Source of the DNA: Pseudomonadota bacterium
GTDB lineage: Bacteria > Pseudomonadota > Alphaproteobacteria > Sphingomonadales > Sphingomonadaceae
Direction: 5' to 3'
Assembly (NCBI GenBank): GCA_023389105.1
Contig: JAEWEY010000010.1
Coordinates: 186,001-250,000 of the forward strand
Length of the DNA: 64,000 bases
Numbering within the stretch: the stretch's first letter is position 1; each line of letters opens with the position of its first letter. The position numbers were made by a program, and so were the translations under genes. Under the pieces are notes generated by a model that was not told the origin of the DNA, did no database searches, and saw nothing but the letters and a program-made list of their open reading frames with translations. Positions 23,379-32,200 of the stretch are shown here, piece by piece.

Positions 23379-25979
23379 ATGGACTTTGAAAAGCTCACCG
23401 ATCGCGCCCGCGGCTTCGTGCAGGCGGCGCAGACGATCGCTGTTCGCGAGCATCACCAGCGCATCGCGCCGGCGCATCTGCTGAAGGCGCTGCTCGACGA
23501 CGAGCAAGGAATGGCGGCGGGCCTGATCCAGGCCGCGGGCGGCGATGCCAAGGCAGCGCAGCGCGAGGCCGATGCGCTGGTCGCCAAGATCCCGTCGGTG
23601 ACGGGGAGCGGGGCGACCTCGGCTCCGGGCATCGATGGCGACACGATCCGGATCCTCGACCAGGCCGAGCAGGTCGCGAAAAAAGCGGGCGACAGTTACG
23701 TCACGGTCGAGCGCATCCTGCTGGCGATGGCGCTGGCCAAGGGCACCGATGTCGGCGATGCGCTGGCGCGGGCGGGGCTGACACCGCAGAACCTCAATAG
23801 TGCGATCGAGCAACTGCGCGGCGGCCGGACGGCGGACACGCAGGGCGCGGAAGACCGCTACGATGCGCTGAAGAAATATGCGCGCGACCTGACCGAGGCA
23901 GCGCGCGCGGGCAAGCTTGATCCGGTCATCGGCCGCGACGAGGAAATTCGCCGCACGGTGCAGGTGCTGGCGCGGCGGACGAAGAACAATCCGGTGCTGA
24001 TCGGGGAGCCGGGCGTCGGCAAGACGGCCATCGCCGAAGGCCTTGCGCTGCGCATCGCCAACGGCGACGTGCCCGACGGCATCAAGGACAAGCGCCTGCT
24101 GTCGCTCGACATGGGCGCGCTGATCGCCGGCGCGAAATATCGCGGCGAGTTCGAGGAACGGCTGAAGGGCGTCCTCGACGAGGTGCGCCAGGCCGAGGGT
24201 GACATCATCCTGTTCATCGACGAGATGCACACGCTGGTCGGTGCCGGGAAGGCCGAAGGCGCGATGGACGCGGGTAATCTGCTGAAGCCGGCGCTGGCGC
24301 GCGGCGAGCTGCACTGCATCGGCGCGACCACGCTCGACGAATATCGCAAATATATCGAGAAGGATGCGGCGCTGGAGCGGCGCTTCCAGCCGGTATTCGT
24401 GGGCGAGCCGACGGTGCCCGACACCATTTCGATCCTACGCGGGCTCAAGGAAAAGTATGAGCTGCACCATGGCGTGCGGATCACCGACGCGGCGATCGTC
24501 GCCGCGGCGACGCTTGGCAACCGCTATATCACCGACCGCTTCCTGCCCGATAAGGCGATCGACCTGATGGACGAGGCTGCGAGCCGCATCCGCATGGAGG
24601 TCGAGAGCAAGCCGGAGGAGATCGAGAATCTCGACCGGCGCATCATCCAGCTCAAGATCGAGCGCGAGGCGCTGAAGAAGGAGCAGGACCGCGCGTCGCA
24701 AGATCGCCTTGCGAAGCTCGAAAGCGAGCTTGCCAACCTTGAGCAGCAGTCGGCCGAACTAACCGCGCGCTGGCAGGCAGAGAAGGAAAAGATCGCGGGC
24801 GAGGCCAAGATCAAGGAGCAGCTCGACTCCGCGCGGCTGGAGCTGGAGCAGGCGCAGCGCAGCGGCGATCTCGCGAAGGCCGGCGAGCTGCAATACGGCC
24901 GCATCCCGCAGTTGGAGAAGCAGCTGGCCGATGCGCAGGTCGCGTCCAAGGGCGCGATGTTGCGCGAGGAAGTGACCGATCAGGACATCGCTGGAGTCGT
25001 CAGCCGCTGGACCGGCATTCCGGTCGAGCGGATGATGGAGGGCGAGCGCGACAAGCTGTTGCAGATGGAAAGCCTGATCGGCGCGCGCGTCATCGGTCAG
25101 GAAGATGCCGTAAAGGCGGTATCGGCAGCCGTGCGTCGTGCCCGCGCGGGCCTGCAAGACCCCAATCGCCCGCTCGGCTCATTCCTGTTCCTCGGACCCA
25201 CAGGCGTCGGGAAGACCGAACTGACCAAGGCGCTCGCCGAATTCCTGTTCGACGACGCCACAGCGATGGTCCGCATCGACATGAGCGAGTTCATGGAGAA
25301 GCACGCGGTCGCGCGGTTGATCGGCGCGCCGCCGGGCTACGTCGGCTACGAGGAAGGCGGCGTGCTGACCGAAGCCGTGCGGCGCCGGCCCTATCAGGTC
25401 GTGCTGTTCGACGAGGTCGAGAAGGCGCATGGCGACGTCTTCAACGTGTTGCTGCAGGTGCTCGACGATGGGCGGCTGACGGACGGCCAGGGCCGCACAG
25501 TCGACTTCACCAACACGATCATCATCCTGACCTCGAACCTCGGCTCGCAATATCTGGCGCAGCTGGGCGAGGACGAGCCGGTCGAGAAGGCCGAGCCGCA
25601 GGTGATGGAAGTCGTGCGCAGCCATTTCCGGCCCGAGTTCCTGAACCGGCTGGACGAGATCATCCTGTTCCACCGGCTGAGCGCCGGGCACATGGGACCC
25701 ATCGTCGACATCCAGGTCGCAAGGCTCGGAAAGCTGCTGGAAGACCGGAAGATCCGGCTCGACCTCACGGATGCTGCACGGGCCTGGTTGGGCCGCGTCG
25801 GCTATGATCCCGTGTATGGCGCTCGCCCGCTGAAACGCGCCGTGCAGAAGTATCTGCAAGATCCCTTGGCCGACAAAATCCTTGCCGGCGAAATCTCGGA
25901 CGGATCAACAGTCCACGTCGATGAAGGCGATGGGCAACTGGTGCTCACGCCCGCAGGCGAGGAGCGAGTTGCGGCCTAG
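23379..25979 (+). CDS. clpB: ATP-dependent disaggregase ClpB, 866 aa
   Basis: Hsp100 chaperone that pulls proteins out of aggregates together with DnaK. It has the N-domain repeats, a first AAA+ module with Walker A GEPGVGKT at about residue 209 and Walker B LFIDEMHTLVG, the long coiled-coil middle domain (IENLDRRIIQLKIEREALK onward, about 405-525), and a second AAA+ module with GPTGVGKTE at about 606 and VLFDEVEKAH. Length matches the family. A GAGGGG ribosome site precedes the ATG and a candidate heat-shock promoter lies upstream. Its stop overlaps the stop of the convergent small gene by 4 nt. Confidence 0.97.
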   Translation: MDFEKLTDRARGFVQAAQTIAVREHHQRIAPAHLLKALLDDEQGMAAGLIQAAGGDAKAAQREADALVAKIPSVTGSGATSAPGIDGDTIRILDQAEQVAKKAGDSYVTVERILLAMALAKGTDVGDALARAGLTPQNLNSAIEQLRGGRTADTQGAEDRYDALKKYARDLTEAARAGKLDPVIGRDEEIRRTVQVLARRTKNNPVLIGEPGVGKTAIAEGLALRIANGDVPDGIKDKRLLSLDMGALIAGAKYRGEFEERLKGVLDEVRQAEGDIILFIDEMHTLVGAGKAEGAMDAGNLLKPALARGELHCIGATTLDEYRKYIEKDAALERRFQPVFVGEPTVPDTISILRGLKEKYELHHGVRITDAAIVAAATLGNRYITDRFLPDKAIDLMDEAASRIRMEVESKPEEIENLDRRIIQLKIEREALKKEQDRASQDRLAKLESELANLEQQSAELTARWQAEKEKIAGEAKIKEQLDSARLELEQAQRSGDLAKAGELQYGRIPQLEKQLADAQVASKGAMLREEVTDQDIAGVVSRWTGIPVERMMEGERDKLLQMESLIGARVIGQEDAVKAVSAAVRRARAGLQDPNRPLGSFLFLGPTGVGKTELTKALAEFLFDDATAMVRIDMSEFMEKHAVARLIGAPPGYVGYEEGGVLTEAVRRRPYQVVLFDEVEKAHGDVFNVLLQVLDDGRLTDGQGRTVDFTNTIIILTSNLGSQYLAQLGEDEPVEKAEPQVMEVVRSHFRPEFLNRLDEIILFHRLSAGHMGPIVDIQVARLGKLLEDRKIRLDLTDAARAWLGRVGYDPVYGARPLKRAVQKYLQDPLADKILAGEISDGSTVHVDEGDGQLVLTPAGEERVAA

Positions 25980-26227
25980 TTGCGGGTGCCCTGGCGGCTC
26001 GGCAGTTCGATCGAGCGACGGGCAACTTCCTTCGCTTCGGCCTGAGCCTCTGCCTGCGTGCGGCAAACGCGCTTCGGCATGATCGACCCGGACACGGTTT
26101 CCGAGGTGCAGACCTTCTTTTCCTTGACCGGCGCGGCGGGCTGAACCGTCGGCGTTTGCGTCGGGGCCACCTGCGCCGTCGGCGCGGTCGCGGCGGCGAA
26201 GGAAGCGAGAGCGGCGGCTACGAACAT
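25976..26227 (-). CDS. Small secreted hypothetical protein, 83 aa
   Basis: Start set at the internal Met (MFVAAALASFAAATAPTAQ), which gives a clear signal peptide and follows an AAGGAG site. After a Thr/Pro/Ala linker the conserved-looking part is KKVCTSETVSGSIMPKRVC followed by a charged helix (AEAQAEAKEVARRSIE); the two Cys could form a disulphide in the periplasm. It is convergent with clpB and shares CTAG stop codons with it. Function unknown. Confidence 0.65.
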   Translation of the reverse strand: MFVAAALASFAAATAPTAQVAPTQTPTVQPAAPVKEKKVCTSETVSGSIMPKRVCRTQAEAQAEAKEVARRSIELPSRQGTRN

Positions 26228-26308
26228 CAGGAACTCCTTGAAAAGTCCGTCGAACGTTCGTCGCACCCTTAACATTGGTCAAGGTGTAGGGACCGCCGTT
26301 CGTCGAAA

Positions 26309-26336
26309 AAGAAAGGGCGGCGCAAGCGCCGCCCTT
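26309..26336 (-). terminator. Rho-independent terminator of the first TonB receptor gene
   Basis: An 11-bp stem (AAGGGCGGCGC, two-base turn, GCGCCGCCCTT) is followed on the minus strand by a T-rich tract (tctttttc). It lies 25 nt after the receptor stop. Confidence 0.75.
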
Positions 26337-26360
26337 CCCCCTGTCGATTCACGCCGTGGC

Positions 26361-29300
26361 TTAGAGGCCACGCTCCGGAGCCGGAGCCGGCGGCGGCGGC
26401 GGCGGCGGCGGAGCCGGGCACGCTGCAGTCGCCAGGATCACCGAACCGTCGGCGCAGGTCTGCGTCGCCGGAGCTTCCGGCGGCGGCGGCGGCGGAGCCG
26501 GCGGAGCGACATATTCCGCAACCTTCTTCGCCGGGTCCAGATCGACGCGAGCGCCGATGCGGAAGTAGCGACCGATGAACAGACGATCCGACCAGGCCGG
26601 GTTGAACTGGTAGATCGAGTAACCGGCGTTCACGTCGAGCGGCGGCTTCTTGTTGGTGAGGTTCAGAACGTCACCGTAGAGGGTCAGGAAGCTCGTCGGC
26701 TTGAATTCCGCGTGAGCATCCAACCACCAGGACGCCTTGACGTGGCATTGAACCGGATCACCGTTGTCATAGGTGACGAGCTGACCCGAGTTCGCCGAGG
26801 CCTGGCAGTCCTTGTAGAAGCCTCCCGAGTCCGTCGCCGTCGGCGAGTAACCCGAGCTATAGTTCGCCGTCAGCGTGAAGTTGGCGCGTTCACCGAAGTT
26901 CACGGTGTTCTGCCAAATCGCACGCAGCTTCGGCGCACCCGAGCAGGACGTCCAGCCGCACGGGCCGAGCGTTCCGTCGTAACGCTCGATTCCGCCGCTG
27001 TCGTACTGCTTCTGCAGCTTCAGCAGGTAAGAAACGTTGGCCTGGCTGCGCAGCGAGATCCCGCTGTTGATCGGGAAGCGAACGTCAGCCGAGAAGTCGA
27101 TACCCTTGCCCATGAACGAGTCGACGTTCTGGAACGGCGACTGGATGAAGCCGAGCAGCGGCAACGCATTCGGGTTCTGCGGATCGGGAGTACCCGGCAG
27201 CACGATCACACCCGGCGCGTTCACGACGCCGTTGTTCTGATAGTACTGATTGAAGATATCCGCGGTCGCCGAAGGCGGGCTGATGATGCCCTTGATCTTC
27301 GTGTGCCAGTAATCCGCCGTGAAGGTGATGTTCCGACGCGGCTGGATAACGGTACCCAGCGTGTAGGACGTCGACTTCTCCGGCTTCAGGTTCGGGTTAC
27401 CAGCCGAGGTCAGACCATAGCTGTACGTTCCCGAGTAGTAGGCCGGGTTGCTGGCGTGTGCCGCGCAGAACGCAGCATATTGCGGCTGCGTGCAGACGAT
27501 CGACGCGCTGGTGTAGCCCGTCGCCGGCAGCTGGAACGACTCGTTGAAGTTCGGTGCACGGAAGCCCTTCGACCAGGTGCCGCGAAGCTTGATCTCACGG
27601 ATCGGGGTGAACTCACCCTCGAACTTCGGCGAGAACGCCTTCTGACCCGTCGAGTAGTGATCGTACGAGCCGGAAGCCTTCACGCGGAGTTGTTCTACGA
27701 TCGGCGCCGAGACTTCGTACGACAGCGACCAGACGTTGCGCGCGCCCTTCACCCCCACGGCGTTGATGCCGTAGTAACGCGCGTAGGGATCGACGTCGTT
27801 CGTCGGGTTGGCGCTCGGGTTGTTAAGCGCTTCGTGACGATACTGCGCACCGACAGCGACGTTCAGCATGCCGCCCGGGAGGCGGAAGATGTCGCGACCG
27901 ATAGCACCTTGGACCTGCCACAGCTTCGACGTGGCCGTCTTGTTCACCGTCGGGAAGACGGAGTCGATCACAGCCTGGCTGTTCGCCGTCTGATCGACGA
28001 AGTTGTACCGGCCGGTACCGATGGCGCTGATCAGGTTCCGCAGGAACGGATAGCCGCTCTGGTGGATGTCGAGATCGACGCGCGATGCGGTGGCACCGAT
28101 GTTATAGTCGAAGCCGCTGAACGTGCCGCTGGCGCCGACCATCGCACGATAGGTACGCGCGTCGGTACGGGACACCGTCGGGATGTTCGACGTCGCCGTC
28201 AACAGACCCGGCTGGCCCGCAGCCGCAAACGGGTTGTTCGGGTTCAGCGTGCCGTTCTGCGCATTACAGCCCGTGAACGTCAGGTCGCCCGAGATGTTAC
28301 CCGTCGCCGGATTGGTGCCCACGACGCCAACTGCACCCGGGCAGACATAGACCGGGAGGATGACGCGACTGACCGAGACACGACGACCCGCAGGCGTGGT
28401 GCTGTCGGTGAAGCTACGCGGCGAACCCGAGTTGAAGGTCTTCGTGTTGTAGTAGTTCAACAGGATGAACGCATCGGTGTCGCCGAAGCGCTTGGTCGCA
28501 CGCAGCGCGCCACCCTTGCGGGTGATGCCGGCGTTGTACATCTGGAACTGATTAACGCGGTCCTGCTGGCAAACGATGCCGTTGGTCGGCGTGTTTGCAA
28601 TCCGCTGCGCAGCAGTCAGCGTCACCGGCGTGGTGTTCGCCGTGCAGCCGTTCAGATACTGGTACGGGCCCGCGTTTGCGAGGGTGGTCGGATCGAGCGG
28701 ACGGACAGCCGCGGCTTCGGTCGCACCGAAGCCGAGGTAAGAACCGTCATACTGGATGCCGTTGCGAACGGCATTGAAGAGACAGCCCTGATCGGCAGTG
28801 CCGCAGAGTCGGCTCAGGTCGCCAGTGTTGAACGGATACCCGCGCTGACGCGAGTACAGCGGGTCGTTCTTCTGCCATTCGACGTTGGCGTAGACGTTGT
28901 AGCCGTCGTCCGCGAGGCTGCCGAAGCCGGCGGTCAGGCTGCCGCGGTATTCCTTGGCGTCGCCCTTCTGCGAGATACCGAAGGAGCCGTTGGCGTGCAG
29001 ACCCTGGACTTCCTTCTTGGTGATCACGTTGACCACGCCCGCGATGGCGTCCGAACCGTAGGTCGCCGATGCGCCGTCGAGCAGCGTGTCGATGGTGCCG
29101 ACAATCGCGTTCGGCATCGAGTTCATGTCGACGATGTTACGCTGCGTGTCGTCCGCCAGCGGATAGACCGCCGAGCGCATGCCGTCGAACAGGACGAGCG
29201 TGTACGCGTCGTTGAAGCCGCGCAGCGACGGGGCGCTGGCGCCGGTGGTGAAGCCGAAGGCCGACCAGCTCGGAGGAACCGTACCGGCGTTGTTAGCGGT

Positions 29301-29654
29301 CAGCGTCTGCACGTATTCCGTGACAGTCGAGATACCGCGCTTCTGAATGTCGTCGGCAGTGACCGAGACGACCGGCGACGCCGTGGCAGCGGCCGGGTTG
29401 CGGCTGATCGTGCCGGTGATGACGATTTCCTTGGTGTCGGCCGGAGCAGCCGCGGCAGACGGCGGCGTCGCATCCGTCGTCGTGCTCTGGTTAGCAGCAG
29501 CCTGCGCCGCATCCTGCTGCGCGGACGAGTCGTTGCTCGTCGTCGGCGCGATCTGCGCAAACGCCGGCGTCGCGAACAGAGTCGCCAACGCCACCGCCGT
29601 CAATGCGCTACCTGCCCGGAGGGCGGTCGCAGCGCGATTTGCCGTAGTCGTCAT
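26361..29654 (-). CDS. TonB-dependent receptor with proline-rich C-terminal tail, 1097 aa
   Basis: Outer-membrane active transporter. A signal peptide (ALTAVALATLFATPAFAQ) and a Ser/Thr/Ala/Gln linker precede a TonB-box-like KEIVITGTISRN. A plug domain of about 150 residues follows (GFNDAYTLVLFDGMR; DTLLDGASATYGSDAIAGV), then the beta barrel. Instead of ending with the barrel's last strand, the protein continues for about 60 residues: two poly-Pro blocks flank TCADGSVILATAACP, and the end is APAPERGL. This tail would lie in the periplasm and might contact peptidoglycan or a partner. It faces a second receptor across two hydroxylase genes. Ligand unknown. Confidence 0.93.
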   Translation of the reverse strand: MTTTANRAATALRAGSALTAVALATLFATPAFAQIAPTTSNDSSAQQDAAQAAANQSTTTDATPPSAAAAPADTKEIVITGTISRNPAAATASPVVSVTADDIQKRGISTVTEYVQTLTANNAGTVPPSWSAFGFTTGASAPSLRGFNDAYTLVLFDGMRSAVYPLADDTQRNIVDMNSMPNAIVGTIDTLLDGASATYGSDAIAGVVNVITKKEVQGLHANGSFGISQKGDAKEYRGSLTAGFGSLADDGYNVYANVEWQKNDPLYSRQRGYPFNTGDLSRLCGTADQGCLFNAVRNGIQYDGSYLGFGATEAAAVRPLDPTTLANAGPYQYLNGCTANTTPVTLTAAQRIANTPTNGIVCQQDRVNQFQMYNAGITRKGGALRATKRFGDTDAFILLNYYNTKTFNSGSPRSFTDSTTPAGRRVSVSRVILPVYVCPGAVGVVGTNPATGNISGDLTFTGCNAQNGTLNPNNPFAAAGQPGLLTATSNIPTVSRTDARTYRAMVGASGTFSGFDYNIGATASRVDLDIHQSGYPFLRNLISAIGTGRYNFVDQTANSQAVIDSVFPTVNKTATSKLWQVQGAIGRDIFRLPGGMLNVAVGAQYRHEALNNPSANPTNDVDPYARYYGINAVGVKGARNVWSLSYEVSAPIVEQLRVKASGSYDHYSTGQKAFSPKFEGEFTPIREIKLRGTWSKGFRAPNFNESFQLPATGYTSASIVCTQPQYAAFCAAHASNPAYYSGTYSYGLTSAGNPNLKPEKSTSYTLGTVIQPRRNITFTADYWHTKIKGIISPPSATADIFNQYYQNNGVVNAPGVIVLPGTPDPQNPNALPLLGFIQSPFQNVDSFMGKGIDFSADVRFPINSGISLRSQANVSYLLKLQKQYDSGGIERYDGTLGPCGWTSCSGAPKLRAIWQNTVNFGERANFTLTANYSSGYSPTATDSGGFYKDCQASANSGQLVTYDNGDPVQCHVKASWWLDAHAEFKPTSFLTLYGDVLNLTNKKPPLDVNAGYSIYQFNPAWSDRLFIGRYFRIGARVDLDPAKKVAEYVAPPAPPPPPPEAPATQTCADGSVILATAACPAPPPPPPPPAPAPERGL

Positions 29655-29830
29655 GTAAAACCTTTCTCCCCGAAGGCCGGATGGCCTTCAAAAATAACTT
29701 CGGTCAGGGGACCGCAAGTAGGGTGCCGATAGGACCGCAAATCTTAAAGTGGCAATCCCGCGGAGAGGTCGGCCTCACTTTCGTTAGGCCACTGTGACAA
29801 TTGGAGCACAGTTAAAAAACAGGTCGCGGA

Positions 29831-31126
29831 TCAGGCGCCTAGTGCTGTTTTTTGCGCGTCGGCCACTTCATAGAGTTGGCAGATCATGACGCGCTCGTCC
29901 TCGCTGAGATGCGGGTTCCAGCAATCGAGAATCAGCACGGCGCGATCCTGATCGCTGCGATTCCATGCCTCATGCTCGATTGTGTCGTCGAAGGCGAACG
30001 CTTCTCCGTCCCGCCATTCGCGAGTCTCGCCGCCCACGCGAAATGCGCAATCGGGCGGGACGATCAGCGGCAGATGGATGATGGTCCGCGTATTGGTCAC
30101 GCCGGTATGCGGCGGGATATGCTTGCCCGCCTGAAGGATTGAAAAGAAGACGGTCGGCGCGCGTCCCGGGATGTTCGCCAGGGGAAGCTGCTCGACAAAG
30201 GCGGCGGTACGCGGCGCCCGTGCGCAGGCCTCATCGATCCGCTCGCCGTCGCGCCATAAATGCAAGGCGCTCCAGGCCGCGGAATTGTTGAGGTCTGTCC
30301 AGAGGTTGTGAGGCGTCCCTGGCGGCATTGTGACATAGGGCGACAGGCCCGGATCGGCGGAGGAAAGCAGCGCTTCCACTTCCGAGCGGATCATGCCGGT
30401 TTGCGCCTCGAGCTCGGCTAGCCAGGGAAAGTGCTCACGGTCGAAGAATTCGTCTGCGGGCAGGAACGGATAATGCAGGCCGAAGCACTGATTGGCATAA
30501 ACCCGGCGGCGGCCGAGCATGATGTCGATAGCCGCATTGGCACGCCGCCGATCCCGCGCGGATGCGCCGGCGAGATCGCCAGCCAGCTGGGCGTGCAGCG
30601 CCTCTGACAGTGACTGCGAGCGCTTGGCGACGAATTGCCGCGCATGGTCGAAGACGGCCCGAAGGTCCGGGCCGGCGTTCGGATGTTCCGCGGCAAGCGC
30701 CGCGACGCCTGCCCAGCGCGTGGTCGCTTCGCCGAACTCGCCGGAGCGTTCGAGCAATTGCGCGAACCGAATGTTGGTCATCAAGTGACGCTGATCGGTC
30801 TCGAGTGCGCCTTCGAGCGCCGCGCGCTCCCCGGCATCGTCCGCGGCCAGGCGGTGAGCCTTGGCCAGGTTGAGCCACAAAGCCGTGGCTCGTGGGTCTG
30901 CGCGGGTGGCGGCGCCAAAATGGCGAAGCGCGGCGGGAACGTCGTTCCGGTCCAGCGCCGCCATGCCCAGCATGTTGTGCGCGAGCGGATGATCCGCCTT
31001 CACACGCAATGCCGCCTCCGCCTCACGGACCGCTTCAGCGGTCCGTCCTGATTGCTGTGCCTGCGCGGCGCGGGCAAGATGCTGTTCGGCGGTGAGCTGC
31101 ACAGACACGAAATGAGCGTGTCGCAT
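29831..31126 (-). CDS. TPR protein with aspartyl/asparaginyl beta-hydroxylase domain, 431 aa
   Basis: Start set at ATG 31126 (MRHAHFVSVQLTAEQ); the upstream extension overlaps the divergent gene and is Cys-rich. Residues 10 to about 200 form TPR-like helices (AVREAEAALRVKADHPLAHN). The C-terminal part is an AspH-type 2-oxoglutarate/Fe(II) dioxygenase: PPHTGVTNTRTIIHLPLIVP, then GEAFAFDDTIEHEAWN and RAVLILDCWNP, with the two-His iron site typical of this family. No signal peptide, so cytoplasmic. TPRs suggest a protein substrate. The partner gene, divergent by about 70 nt, is another Fe(II) hydroxylase, and both are enclosed by TonB receptor genes. Confidence 0.85.
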   Translation of the reverse strand: MRHAHFVSVQLTAEQHLARAAQAQQSGRTAEAVREAEAALRVKADHPLAHNMLGMAALDRNDVPAALRHFGAATRADPRATALWLNLAKAHRLAADDAGERAALEGALETDQRHLMTNIRFAQLLERSGEFGEATTRWAGVAALAAEHPNAGPDLRAVFDHARQFVAKRSQSLSEALHAQLAGDLAGASARDRRRANAAIDIMLGRRRVYANQCFGLHYPFLPADEFFDREHFPWLAELEAQTGMIRSEVEALLSSADPGLSPYVTMPPGTPHNLWTDLNNSAAWSALHLWRDGERIDEACARAPRTAAFVEQLPLANIPGRAPTVFFSILQAGKHIPPHTGVTNTRTIIHLPLIVPPDCAFRVGGETREWRDGEAFAFDDTIEHEAWNRSDQDRAVLILDCWNPHLSEDERVMICQLYEVADAQKTALGA

Positions 31127-31195
31127 CGCGTCGGTCAAGCTGGCGCACGGCACGCAGCTTCCCGATCCCGTGTGCCATGTGGCACAGCAGCGCGC

Positions 31196-32146
31196 ATGTC
31201 CGTCGAACGCCTGCAGCGCGCACTCAACCTCATTCATGCCAACGACGAAGCCGGCGTTGCAGAGATACGAGAGGTGGCGGCCACGGGCGACCCGCAGGCG
31301 CTGTTCCTGTTAGGGCATCTGCACTGGTGCGGCATACTCACTGAGCAAGATCCCCAGCGTGCGCGATCGCTATTCGAAGCCGCGGCATCGCGCGGGCATG
31401 GGCAAGCCAATGTGATCATGACCAACCTGCTGGGCAGCGGTATCGCCGGGACGCGCAACTGGGCCGCGGCAATCGAGCGGCTTGCGGTCGAAGCAGCCAA
31501 GATTCCCGAGCGCAGAGCCGCGTTCAATGTCCTCAGCGCAATGCAACTCGACGCGGCCGGAGATCCTGTCCGGCCAGCTGAGAGCAACCGGATCTCGGAC
31601 AGCCCCGACGCTCGGCTGTTCCCCCGGCTACTGACCGCCGAGGAATGCGCCTATCTGATTTCCGCCGCTGGGCAGTTCGAGCAGTCGATGGTCTACGACG
31701 GGCAGGGACAACTCGTGCGCGACACCATCCGAACATCCGATGGCGCGACATTTCATTGGGATATCGAAGACCCGGCGATCCACGCGATCAATCGGCGCAT
31801 CGCTGCCGCCTCCGGCACGCGCTACGATGAAGGCGAGGCGCTGCAGGTCCTGCGCTACACGCCCGGCCAGGAGTACCGTCCGCACTTCGATTGGGTAGAC
31901 AGCGCCGCCAATCAGCGCATCTGGACCGCGCTCATTTACCTCAACGACGATTATGTGGGGGGCGCGACCTCATTCGTCCGGACTGGCGTTGAGATAAAAG
32001 GCCGGACGGGTGACGTGCTGTTGTTCAGCAACGCGCGGCGCGATGGTCATGGCGACGAGCTGGCCGAGCACGCGGGGATGCCCGTGACCAGCGGGACCAA
32101 GTATCTCGCCACGCGCTGGATCCGGGAGCGTCGCTGGATCCCATAA
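31196..32146 (+). CDS. Prolyl-4-hydroxylase-like 2OG-Fe(II) oxygenase, 316 aa
   Basis: Start set at ATG 31196 (MSVERLQRALNLIHAND). Residues 1-110 are helical SEL1/TPR-like repeats (EQDPQRARSLFEAAASRGHGQANV). The catalytic part begins near FPRLLTAEECAYLISAA and carries the iron ligands His230 and Asp232 (YRPHFDW) and His292 (AEHAGMPV), with Lys302 (GTKYLATRWIRER) for 2-oxoglutarate. This is the P4Hc pattern. It is cytoplasmic by sequence. It diverges from the AspH-type gene; its stop codon lies in the A-run that forms the T-tract of the opposing receptor's terminator. Substrate unknown. Confidence 0.87.
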   Translation: MSVERLQRALNLIHANDEAGVAEIREVAATGDPQALFLLGHLHWCGILTEQDPQRARSLFEAAASRGHGQANVIMTNLLGSGIAGTRNWAAAIERLAVEAAKIPERRAAFNVLSAMQLDAAGDPVRPAESNRISDSPDARLFPRLLTAEECAYLISAAGQFEQSMVYDGQGQLVRDTIRTSDGATFHWDIEDPAIHAINRRIAAASGTRYDEGEALQVLRYTPGQEYRPHFDWVDSAANQRIWTALIYLNDDYVGGATSFVRTGVEIKGRTGDVLLFSNARRDGHGDELAEHAGMPVTSGTKYLATRWIRERRWIP

Positions 32147-32180
32147 AAAAAAGAGGCGGACCCGAAGGCCCGCCTCCCCC
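32145..32180 (-). terminator. Rho-independent terminator of the second TonB receptor gene
   Basis: On the minus strand a GAGGCGGG...CCGCCTC hairpin is followed by eight Ts. The T-run is complementary to A's 32145-32152, which include the TAA of the opposing hydroxylase gene. Confidence 0.88.
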
Positions 32181-32200
32181 TTTGAACTACATAATCAGTC

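Noticed and set aside
26238..29732. 1164-codon plus-strand open frame
   Set aside because: It is antisense to the first TonB receptor gene, is dominated by Arg/Val/Asp and has no domain; it results from codon bias of a high-GC gene.
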